Source: a bacterium | Lineage (GTDB): Bacteria > Planctomycetota > B15-G4 > JADJEK01 | NCBI GenBank assembly: GCA_030428825.1 | Contig: JAUIEL010000195.1 | Span: 1 to 10,330, forward strand | DNA length: 10,330 nt | Direction: 5' to 3' | In this document: in pieces, positions 1-6,052 of the stretch | How positions within the stretch are numbered: position 1 is the stretch's first letter | Layout: the number at the start of each line of letters is the position of its first letter | Position numbers and translations under genes: made by a program | The notes under the pieces: model-generated | Seen by the model: only the letters and a program-made list of their open reading frames with translations | Told to the model about the DNA's origin: nothing | Databases searched by the model: none

Positions 1-729
1 CGCCCCGCCCCGTCCCGGGCGACCGCCGTCGCGGAGGCCGAGCCGGAGGTCCGGCGCCCCGCCGTCGATCCGGCGCTCCGGGCCCGTGAGGCCCGTCCCG
101 AGCCCGAGCCGCCGAAGCCGGCCGACGGGCCGCCGGTCAAGGCGTCGGAGATGTCCGAGCAGGAGGTGATCACCCTCAAGATGAAGGAGGGGTTCAAGGG
201 GATCACGAACGTCCTGAGCGGGATCGACCAGAAGATCGACCGTCACCAGAAGACCTCCGAGGAGCTCACCGTCGCGGTGAGGAAGATCCCGGAGATGATG
301 AAGGACGTGCCGGACGCGTCGAAGGCGGGGGTCGAGCTGCTCGCGACGATCTCGACCGTCCTCGAGGCGCAGGGCCGCGCCACGAACGAGCTCCTCGACA
401 AGATGGGGAACCTCCCCGGAACGATGGCCGAGCTCGAGAAGAAGGTCCAGGAGCAGGTCGCCGAGATGTCGAAGGCCGGCGTCGAGACGCGGCGCGAGGT
501 CGCGCAGGCGTTCTCCAACGTCACGACGCGAGTCGACGAGCTCTCCTCGCGCAGCTCGAAGCAGCAGGACGACCTCGTCCGCGAGATGCGACGTCAGCAG
601 GCGGACAACGAGCGCCGGGTTCAGGAGCTGCTGAAGCGCTCCTCCAACTCGACGAAGCTCGTCGTGTTCCTCATGGTGGTCGTGATCGCCGCGCTCCTGC
701 TGGTCGTCCAGCAGATCGGCGCGCACTGA
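1..729 (+). CDS. Coiled-coil protein with a C-terminal membrane anchor (3' part, start lies outside the window)
   Basis: The reading frame is open to the left edge, so the true start is probably outside the window; the ATG at 151 is only the first in-frame ATG. The first 50 visible residues are a Pro/Ala/Glu/Arg-rich, probably disordered linker. From about residue 51 to 215 of the 242 visible residues the protein is charged and helical with heptad-like spacing, typical of a coiled coil. It carries an imperfect internal repeat: SKAGVE occurs twice, 50 residues apart (319-336 and 469-486), each copy preceded by a Pro/Met/Lys segment. The last ~23 residues are one hydrophobic helix (LVVFLMVVVIAALLLVV) followed by only a few polar residues, so the bulk of the protein should face the cytoplasm, as in tail-anchored proteins. 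The stop is TGA. I do not recognise the family. A scaffold or membrane-tethering role is inference only. Confidence 0.8.
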   Translation, partial: RPAPSRATAVAEAEPEVRRPAVDPALRAREARPEPEPPKPADGPPVKASEMSEQEVITLKMKEGFKGITNVLSGIDQKIDRHQKTSEELTVAVRKIPEMMKDVPDASKAGVELLATISTVLEAQGRATNELLDKMGNLPGTMAELEKKVQEQVAEMSKAGVETRREVAQAFSNVTTRVDELSSRSSKQQDDLVREMRRQQADNERRVQELLKRSSNSTKLVVFLMVVVIAALLLVVQQIGAH

Positions 730-750
730 GCCGTCGCTCTCGGCGACGAG

Positions 751-789
751 CGAGGGGGCGGGTCGGACCGGGTCCGGCCCGCCCCCTCG
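751..789 (+). terminator. Strong GC-rich hairpin after the coiled-coil gene
   Basis: A 15-bp stem (753-767 with 773-787, one G-U wobble) closes a 5-nt loop, ccggg, and two more pairs extend it to 751 and 789. It starts about 20 bases after the TGA at 729. There is no T-run after it, only cgtcgttcg, so it is a terminator candidate by stem strength and position rather than a textbook intrinsic terminator. It could also protect the 3' end of the transcript. Confidence 0.6.
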
Positions 790-827
790 TCGTTCGAAAA
801 CACCCGCGGATCCGGCCTGACCGATCC

Positions 828-856
828 TTGACACGATCTTGTCGAGGTCCAATCTC
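828..856 (+). promoter_or_regulatory. Possible sigma70-type promoter
   Basis: A perfect -35 hexamer TTGACA (828-833) stands out in this GC-rich sequence. At 16-17 bases spacing the -10 position reads caatct or aatctc, which is a weak match to TATAAT. It points towards the EamA transporter gene and would leave a 5' leader of roughly 300 bases that contains the DnaA boxes. Confidence is low because only the -35 half is good. Confidence 0.3.
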
Positions 857-916
857 CGGCGATCTGGGGGCCAAGTTCCCGCGCCCGGTCCCCCCGCCGA
901 GCCCGCTCTCCCGGAG

Positions 917-925
917 TGTGGATAA
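917..925 (-). promoter_or_regulatory. DnaA box, perfect match
   Basis: The plus strand reads TGTGGATAA, the exact reverse complement of the DnaA consensus TTATCCACA. A degenerate copy, cgtgggaaa, follows at 929-937 (6 of 9 matches). The tandem order TGTGGATAA then a GTGG-AAA copy resembles the spacing of boxes in bacterial origins. A chance 9-mer of this AT content is unlikely in such GC-rich DNA, but that has not been computed. Confidence 0.55.
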
Positions 926-1046
926 GTCGTGGGAAACGCGCCGCGCGGCGGGCCGGAGGGACGGGGTGTTTCACGGGTGGAATCGGCAAGTCTCCTGTTT
1001 CCAGCCAGTTGCGCGTGTGGGGCTCGTTCCGGCCCCTCGGAGCGCC

Positions 1047-1055
1047 TTATCCACG
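1047..1055 (+). promoter_or_regulatory. DnaA box, one mismatch
   Basis: TTATCCACG matches the DnaA consensus TTATCCACA at 8 of 9 positions and is inverted relative to the perfect box at 917-925. Directly after it comes ttgtggagg, which shares the TCCACA core on the other strand, so tccac (1050-1054) and gtgga (1061-1065) form a small inverted repeat. Together with the other box this suggests DnaA binding here. Confidence 0.45.
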
Positions 1056-1136
1056 CCGTTGTGGAGGGAACGCCTCGGATCCGCGAATGAAGGCCCTCTG
1101 GGGCGGAGTTCCAGAATCAGGATCGTCGCCGTGGCA

Positions 1137-1155
1137 TCCGGCCTCGGAGGCCGGG
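1137..1155 (+). promoter_or_regulatory. Hairpin covering the Shine-Dalgarno sequence of the EamA gene
   Basis: CCGGCCT (1138-1144) and AGGCCGG (1148-1154) pair perfectly around a 3-nt loop, with a T-G wobble at 1137/1155. The best ribosome binding sequence, GGAGG (1146-1150), lies in the loop and right arm of this stem, 12 bases before the GTG start at 1163. Folding would hide it and could lower translation. A second purine stretch, gcggaa (1155-1160), remains free closer to the start. Confidence 0.35.
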
Positions 1156-1162
1156 CGGAACG

Positions 1163-2080
1163 GTGAGCGACCCGGCCGCGGAAGGGGGCACGTCCCGCGG
1201 GCCCGGGCCGGTCCTGGCGACCGCGCTGACGGGGCTGCTCTGCCTGATCTGGGGGTCGACCTGGCTCGTCATCCGGGAGGGGCTGCGGGACCTCCCGCCG
1301 TTCTCGTCGGCGACGATGCGGTTCGCGCTGGCCGCGGTCCTGATGGCCGGCGTCGCCCACTTCCTGGCGCGCCACGAGGGGGGCGTCCGGCCGCCGCGCT
1401 GGCTGGTCCTGGTCCAGGGCGGCGTGAACTTCGCGCTCTCGTACGGCATCGTCTACTGGGCCGAGCAGGTCCTCCCGTCCGCCCTGACGAGCATCCTCTG
1501 GGGGGTCTACCCGTTGATCATGGCGGTCTGCGCCCACTTCGGGCTGCCGGGGGAGCGGCTGCGACGCGTCCACGGCGCGGGGTTCCTGCTCGGCTTCGCG
1601 GGTGTCGTCCTCCTCTGCGCGACCGACGTCCGGGAGATCGGCCCGGACGCGGTGCGGGCGTCGCTCGTCCTCCTGGTGAGCCCGCTCGTCGTGGCGATCG
1701 CCACCACGCTCATCAAGCGGCACGGCGGGCGGGCCTCGTCGCTGCTCCTGAACCGGGACGGCCTGTTCGTCGGCGCCGCCCTCCTCGCGGCGACGGCGTT
1801 CGCGACCGAGCGGGGCGCTCCTCTCGAGTGGACCGGCCGCGCCGTCTTCAGCGTCGTCTACCTCGCGGTGGTCGGCACCGTGCTCACGTTCGGCGTCTAC
1901 TTCTGGCTGCTCCGGCACGCGCCGGCGTACAAGCTGTCGGTCATTCCGTACGTGACGCCGGTGGTCGCCGTCCTCCTCGGCGCGGCCGTGGGGGGCGAGG
2001 CGATCGGGCCGACCACGATCGCGGCCATGCTGCTGATCCTGGTCGGCGTCCTGTTCGTGACGCGGCCCGCGGGAGCGTGA
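1163..2080 (+). CDS. EamA/DMT-superfamily inner-membrane transporter
   Basis: The 305-residue product has the size and hydrophobic profile of the 10-helix EamA (drug/metabolite transporter) family, made of two repeated five-helix halves. Family hallmarks visible are the first-helix motif IWGSTWLVIREGL near residue 30, the arginine-containing segment SSATMRFALAAV in the second helix, SALTSILWGVYPLIMAV in the fourth, and the closing second half GTVLTFGVYFWLL...SVIPYVTPVVAVLLGA...GE. These proteins export or import small metabolites; the substrate cannot be told from sequence. The GTG at 1163 is the only reasonable start, since it is the first start in this frame and directly precedes the short hydrophilic N-terminus. 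The preceding GGAGG lies in a hairpin. The gene converges with the macroglobulin gene, 9 bases away. Stop is TGA. The family call is secure, the function is not. Confidence 0.93.
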   Translation: MSDPAAEGGTSRGPGPVLATALTGLLCLIWGSTWLVIREGLRDLPPFSSATMRFALAAVLMAGVAHFLARHEGGVRPPRWLVLVQGGVNFALSYGIVYWAEQVLPSALTSILWGVYPLIMAVCAHFGLPGERLRRVHGAGFLLGFAGVVLLCATDVREIGPDAVRASLVLLVSPLVVAIATTLIKRHGGRASSLLLNRDGLFVGAALLAATAFATERGAPLEWTGRAVFSVVYLAVVGTVLTFGVYFWLLRHAPAYKLSVIPYVTPVVAVLLGAAVGGEAIGPTTIAAMLLILVGVLFVTRPAGA

Positions 2081-2093
2081 CGGCCGCGGTCAC
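2077..2093. terminator. Short inverted repeat containing both convergent stop codons
   Basis: GTGAC (2077-2081) and GTCAC (2089-2093) flank a 7-nt loop. The left arm contains the TGA of the transporter gene, and the right arm contains the TGA of the macroglobulin gene read on the other strand. A 5-bp stem without a T-run is weak, so a bidirectional terminator is only a possibility. No other terminator fits in the 9-bp gap. Confidence 0.25.
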
Positions 2094-5000
2094 TTCCGCG
2101 CCCGCTCGACCTCGACCCCCCGCTGGGCCCGGTTCGTCGACTCGGTCCAGATCGCCCGGTTCCGGAGCCGCGCGTCCTCGAGCACCTGCTGCGAGCGCTT
2201 CAGGTGATCGACCGACTGCGTCCGTGAAGGCGCCGGGTCGGCCGCGGCCGGGGCGACGACGCGTTCGATCGGGAGGAACGCCCAGTGCCCGTCCGCCTCG
2301 GCGATCGCGGCGGTCGGGTTCGTCGCGGCCGGCACCTCGCAGATCCCGCGGAGGTCGGTCCGCCGGGTCGCGAAGCGATCCCCCGCGAAGGTGACGAGCG
2401 CGCCCGCGTGCGGCCGCCCGTCGTGCGCGGAGACCGCGTGGACACGGACCGCGTCGCCGCCGACGTCCGCCTCCACGGCGAGCGCGCTCCGGACCGCGAG
2501 GCCGCGCGCGTGGAGGTCGCCGGCCCGCACGAGCAGGAGCCACGCTCCGGTCTCGGGGAGATCGAGCTCGACCTCCGACTCGACGCGCCCGGCGCCGCTC
2601 CCCTCGAGCGGGGACTCGAGGACGCGCTCCGGAGAGATCCCCTCCAGCCGCACCTCGTCGAGGCGGTCGAGGCCGCGGTGCTTCAGGAAGAGCGCCCGCA
2701 GGTCGATCGGGAAGACCTTCACCTGGAGGGTCGAGGCGTCCCCGCGGTGTTCGACGGAGAGCGTCAGCGGCTCGCCGGGGCGGGCCCGCGTGACCGGCGG
2801 GATCCGGACCCCGCGCCGCTCGAGCCAACGGAGCGCCCGCGCCGCGTCGTCGAACCGGTCCGCCACCGACGCGTACCCCTTCCGCGCCGCGTCGAGCTCG
2901 CCGCGCGCGTGGCGGACCTGGGCGGCGAGGTGGCGGCCCATCGCCCGGAGCTCGTCGAGGAGCGCGGTCTCCTCCGGGAACCGATCGGAGGCGAGCGTCT
3001 CTCCCAGACGGAGCGCCCGGTCGAGGTCCGACAGGGCGAACGCGGCGTGCGCCTCGACGAACCGGAAGCTCGCCCCGAGCCGGCTGTCGGCGGCGAGGGT
3101 CGCCGCCGCCGCCGCCGCCAGGTCGCGGCCGGCCTCGTATCGCCCGCCGTCGACGAGCGCGTTCACCAGCGTCAGGAGGACCTCCTCGCGGTCGTCGGCG
3201 CGCGGCGCCAGCGCGAGGCGCCGGAGGAGCACGTCCGTCGCGAGCTCGAACAGCGCCGCGCGGTCCGGGCGCCGATCGTCCCCCGCGAACGACGGGGCGG
3301 TCGCCTTCGCCTCGTCGTACGCGTGCATGCCGAACGCGAACCGGATCTCCGCGGCCGCGGGCGTGTCGCCGGCCTCCGCCAGCAGGCGCCGCATCGCCGC
3401 GAACGCGCGGCGCGCCAGCCCGACCGACTCCAGCCGGCCGACGACCTGCGCCTCCTCGAGGAACGTGGCGTCGACGATCGCCAGCGCGATCTGGCGCGCG
3501 CGCTCGGGTTCGCCGAGCTCCCGGTAGGCGCCGCCGATCCGCCGCATCGTCGAGAACGGCACGACGTACGACGGGTCGCGCTCCTTCAGGACCTCGAAGA
3601 ACCGGACGGTGTCGGCCGCGTTCCCGACCGCGGCCGACGCGAGCATCAGCGTGCGCGCGGTCGCGAGGAACGACTCCCGCTCGAGCGGGAGCCTCGCCAG
3701 CGGCAGGAGCGCGGCCCGCGCCGACTCCGGGTCCCCGGCCTCGTGGGCGGCCAGGCCGAGGCGGTACCGCTCGTCCGGACTGGTCGGGACACCGTCGTCC
3801 GGGTTCGTCCCCGGGTCGACCACGACGACCTCGGGATCGGCGTCGCCTCCGACCGGCCGGCGCGTTCCGTGGCGCGCGGACGCGATCCGTGCCGGCGGGT
3901 TCCGGTACCGGCCCGGGGCCGTCGGCGCGACCCGGTAGTGGACCCACGGCTGCGACGCCCGGTGCTCCGGCCGGCGGACACGGAACCGGAGCACCTCCCC
4001 GTCCAGGACGACGTCGTCCGCGCCGCGCACCGAGTCGAGGTCGACCTTCCCCCAGGCCGGGAGCGGCACGTCGACCCAGAACGAACCGGTCGCGTCGCCG
4101 AGATGCACGGCGACCCACTCCGTCACCGGCCGGCCGAGCGCGACGCGGCGCGTCTCCAGCGCGAGGTCGACCCGGCCGCCGGAGTCGACGACCCGGTCGG
4201 AGATCGACATCCGCCGGCCGTCGTGCACCGCGACCGTGCGCCGGAGGGTGCGGGTCACGGTGACGGCGGCCGGCGCCGGAGCGCCGCCGGAGGTCCACGC
4301 CGACCGATGGTGGAAGACGCCGCCGTCCGGGGCGGTCAAGCGGACGTCGCCGGCGCGGTCCTCGGGGCCGATCTCGACCTCCGTCGAGTCCCAGACCCCG
4401 GCCGGCGTCACCTCGGCGACGGTCCGGCCGCCGACCGAGACGACGACCGAACGGGCCGCGCGTTCCGGGCCGACGGGGGGGGAGAGGATCTCGAACAGCG
4501 GCGAGGGGGAGCGGCCGGGGCGGTCGGCGCCGGACGTCGCCTCGACCGCCCGGGCGATCGTCGGATCGTCCGCGGAGAGCGCGGCCGCGGCCGCGGCCAC
4601 GATCGCGTCGAACTCGACCGCCGAGACGCGCCGCCCCTCGGCCCCGCGCGCCGGTCGCAGCGGCGCGTCGCGGCTCGCGAGCGCCGCCAGCGCCGCCTCC
4701 CCCTCGGCGGTTCGCCCCGCGTCCGCCAGCGCGAGGGCGAGCAGGGCGAGGCCGGTCGAGTCGAGCGACTCCCGCTCCCGGAACAGCCGGTTCAGCATGG
4801 CGAACCCGGCGCCCGCGCCCCGCCCGGCGAGGAACAGCAGCCACGCCCGCCGGTTCGGGTCGGTTGCGCCGGCGAGGATCGCGTCGACCCGGTCGGCCAG
4901 CGGGTCGCGGATCGCGCGCGGCACGTCGAGCCCCGCCGCGGCGGCGCGCTCGAGCGCGGTGAGCGCGATCGGAGCGATCCGCACGTCGTCCCGGGGGGGC

Positions 5001-6019
5001 GGCAGGAGGCCGGAGAGGGACGAGAGCCGCGACCGCGCCGCCTCCTCCAGGCGCGCGAGGAGCGCGTCGGGGATCGCCTCGACGTCCCGCGCGGCGAGGA
5101 GCGCGTCGGCGCTCGTCCAGACCGCCCACGCGGACCCCTCCGCGTCGCGGGGATCGTGGGGAGGGGGCGCGAGCGCGCGTTCGATCCGGCGCGCGAGCGG
5201 CGAGCCGTCGATCACCAACCGCGCGAGGCGCTCCGAGGGAGCTCCCCGCAGGGTGACCTCGCCCGTCGCGCGGCCGGACGTCGGGCGCGAAGCCGCTCCG
5301 TCGGGCGAGGAGGGCGCGATCGAGCGGAGGGTCGTCTCGATCGCGCGACCGTCGACGTGGAGCGCCACCCGGCGCGCGCCCCGACCGACGGCCGGCAGCG
5401 CGAACGTCGGGACGACCGTCTCGTGCTCCGCGATCGCGACCGTCCGGCGCTCGACCTCCGCGCCGTCGACCTCGAGCCGGAGCTCGACGTCTCGCGCGAC
5501 GCCCTCCCGCTCCGTCAGGCGGGCGGCGAGGCGAGGCTCGTCCCCCGTTCGGACCCTCGTCGGGAGGACGAGTTCGCACGCGACCGGCTCCTCGACCTCG
5601 ACGTCGAGCGTGCCGACGCCGACGCGTCCTCCCGACGTCGCCGCGACGACGAGGACGGCGTGGCGTCCGGCGCGCGCGGGGAGCGGGAGCGTCACCGTCG
5701 TCGGCCGGTCCGTCGCGAGCGCGACCCCGGACCGGAAGACGGTCGGCGCGGGGAGGACCCGCGGCGGACCGTCCTCCGCCGTCGCGGCGCCGGCCGACGC
5801 GCGTCCGCCTCCGCGTCCGCCGTACCGCCCGCCGAACTTCCCGCCCGCGCCGCCGCCGACGCCGATGACGTCGTTCCACTCCTGCTCCTCCTCGAGCTCC
5901 TCCCGCTGGCCGAGGATCCGGTCGAGCGCGAGCGATTCGATCATCACCGACGCCCCCGGCGCCGCCGCCGTCCGTTCGAGTTCGGCGAGCGCCTCCGCCA
6001 CGGCGTCGTCGAGGACCAC
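2090..6019 (-). CDS. Alpha-2-macroglobulin-like protein, C-terminal half (downstream of in-frame TAG)
   Basis: This is the continuation, in the same frame, of the gene at 6050-9562. The first possible start is GTG at 6019, but coding similarity reaches back to the TAG at 6050. Order of parts, numbered from the GTG: a Gly-rich segment at 54-73 (GVGGGAGGKFGGRYGGRGGG) at the place of the bait region; the A2M core domain at about 88-235, with TVFRSGVALATDRPTTVTLP and a GD-containing strand; a helical region at 255-505 in the position of the thioester domain; beta domains to about 711, ending in YRVAPTAPGRYRNPPAR, like the closing part of A2M proteins; TPR-like helices at 750-1065; an MG1-like domain at 1076-1180; and a small MG/Ig-like domain with TDLRG near 1221. 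The thioester motif CxEQ is absent, and the only cysteines are C148 and C1227. There is no signal peptide and no Shine-Dalgarno sequence before 6019, so on its own this product would be unlikely to be made or exported. It is probably half of one extracytoplasmic protein. Confidence 0.88.
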   Translation of the reverse strand: MVLDDAVAEALAELERTAAAPGASVMIESLALDRILGQREELEEEQEWNDVIGVGGGAGGKFGGRYGGRGGGRASAGAATAEDGPPRVLPAPTVFRSGVALATDRPTTVTLPLPARAGRHAVLVVAATSGGRVGVGTLDVEVEEPVACELVLPTRVRTGDEPRLAARLTEREGVARDVELRLEVDGAEVERRTVAIAEHETVVPTFALPAVGRGARRVALHVDGRAIETTLRSIAPSSPDGAASRPTSGRATGEVTLRGAPSERLARLVIDGSPLARRIERALAPPPHDPRDAEGSAWAVWTSADALLAARDVEAIPDALLARLEEAARSRLSSLSGLLPPPRDDVRIAPIALTALERAAAAGLDVPRAIRDPLADRVDAILAGATDPNRRAWLLFLAGRGAGAGFAMLNRLFRERESLDSTGLALLALALADAGRTAEGEAALAALASRDAPLRPARGAEGRRVSAVEFDAIVAAAAAALSADDPTIARAVEATSGADRPGRSPSPLFEILSPPVGPERAARSVVVSVGGRTVAEVTPAGVWDSTEVEIGPEDRAGDVRLTAPDGGVFHHRSAWTSGGAPAPAAVTVTRTLRRTVAVHDGRRMSISDRVVDSGGRVDLALETRRVALGRPVTEWVAVHLGDATGSFWVDVPLPAWGKVDLDSVRGADDVVLDGEVLRFRVRRPEHRASQPWVHYRVAPTAPGRYRNPPARIASARHGTRRPVGGDADPEVVVVDPGTNPDDGVPTSPDERYRLGLAAHEAGDPESARAALLPLARLPLERESFLATARTLMLASAAVGNAADTVRFFEVLKERDPSYVVPFSTMRRIGGAYRELGEPERARQIALAIVDATFLEEAQVVGRLESVGLARRAFAAMRRLLAEAGDTPAAAEIRFAFGMHAYDEAKATAPSFAGDDRRPDRAALFELATDVLLRRLALAPRADDREEVLLTLVNALVDGGRYEAGRDLAAAAAATLAADSRLGASFRFVEAHAAFALSDLDRALRLGETLASDRFPEETALLDELRAMGRHLAAQVRHARGELDAARKGYASVADRFDDAARALRWLERRGVRIPPVTRARPGEPLTLSVEHRGDASTLQVKVFPIDLRALFLKHRGLDRLDEVRLEGISPERVLESPLEGSGAGRVESEVELDLPETGAWLLLVRAGDLHARGLAVRSALAVEADVGGDAVRVHAVSAHDGRPHAGALVTFAGDRFATRRTDLRGICEVPAATNPTAAIAEADGHWAFLPIERVVAPAAADPAPSRTQSVDHLKRSQQVLEDARLRNRAIWTESTNRAQRGVEVERARK

Positions 6020-6052
6020 GGTCGTCGACGGCGGGACGAACGCCGCGCTCTA
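6020..6052 (-). other. In-frame TAG and ten following codons joining the two A2M halves
   Basis: On the minus strand the frame reads GTC GAT TAG AGC GCG GCG TTC, and continues without shift into the GTG at 6019. The encoded residues are VSVD-stop-SAAFVPPSTT-VVLDDAV. There is no ribosome binding sequence between the TAG and the GTG. All other genes with a visible stop here end in TGA. The neighbouring GAT is itself an unusual codon in a gene where third positions are nearly all G or C. The domain boundary (end of the bait-region-adjacent MG domain) falls at this point. Whether this is a sequencing error, a mutation, or a read-through codon cannot be decided from one sequence. Confidence 0.85.

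Larger units (their letters stand above)
730..1162. other. Intergenic region with terminator-like hairpin, promoter-like element and DnaA boxes
   Basis: No convincing gene lies in these 433 bases. Open frames cross it, but they have Arg/Gly/Ser-rich translations without any recognisable domain and are not GC3-biased. The stretch around 961-1020 is visibly richer in A and T than the flanking genes. I looked for a tRNA, SRP RNA or other known structured RNA and saw none. The individual signals inside it are listed separately. Confidence 0.6.

Noticed and set aside
1101..1130. gttccagaatc, resembling a tRNA T-loop
   Set aside because: No acceptor, anticodon or D arms can be folded around it.
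828..1166. A 112-codon open frame in the intergenic region
   Set aside because: No ribosome binding sequence, no GC3 bias and no recognisable motif; it begins within the -35-like element.
916..2394. A 492-codon plus-strand open frame through the DnaA-box region and the transporter
   Set aside because: It runs in another frame over the securely identified EamA gene, and its translation is low-complexity Arg/Gly/Pro-rich, as expected for a shadow in GC-rich DNA.
3100..3121. Run of GCC trinucleotides
   Set aside because: It simply encodes an alanine run in the helical part of the A2M C-terminal half; no sign of a separate repeat element.
4475..4482. Run of eight G's (eight C's in the gene)
   Set aside because: It could be a slippage site, but the A2M frame stays intact on both sides (encoding SPPV), so nothing shows that it matters.
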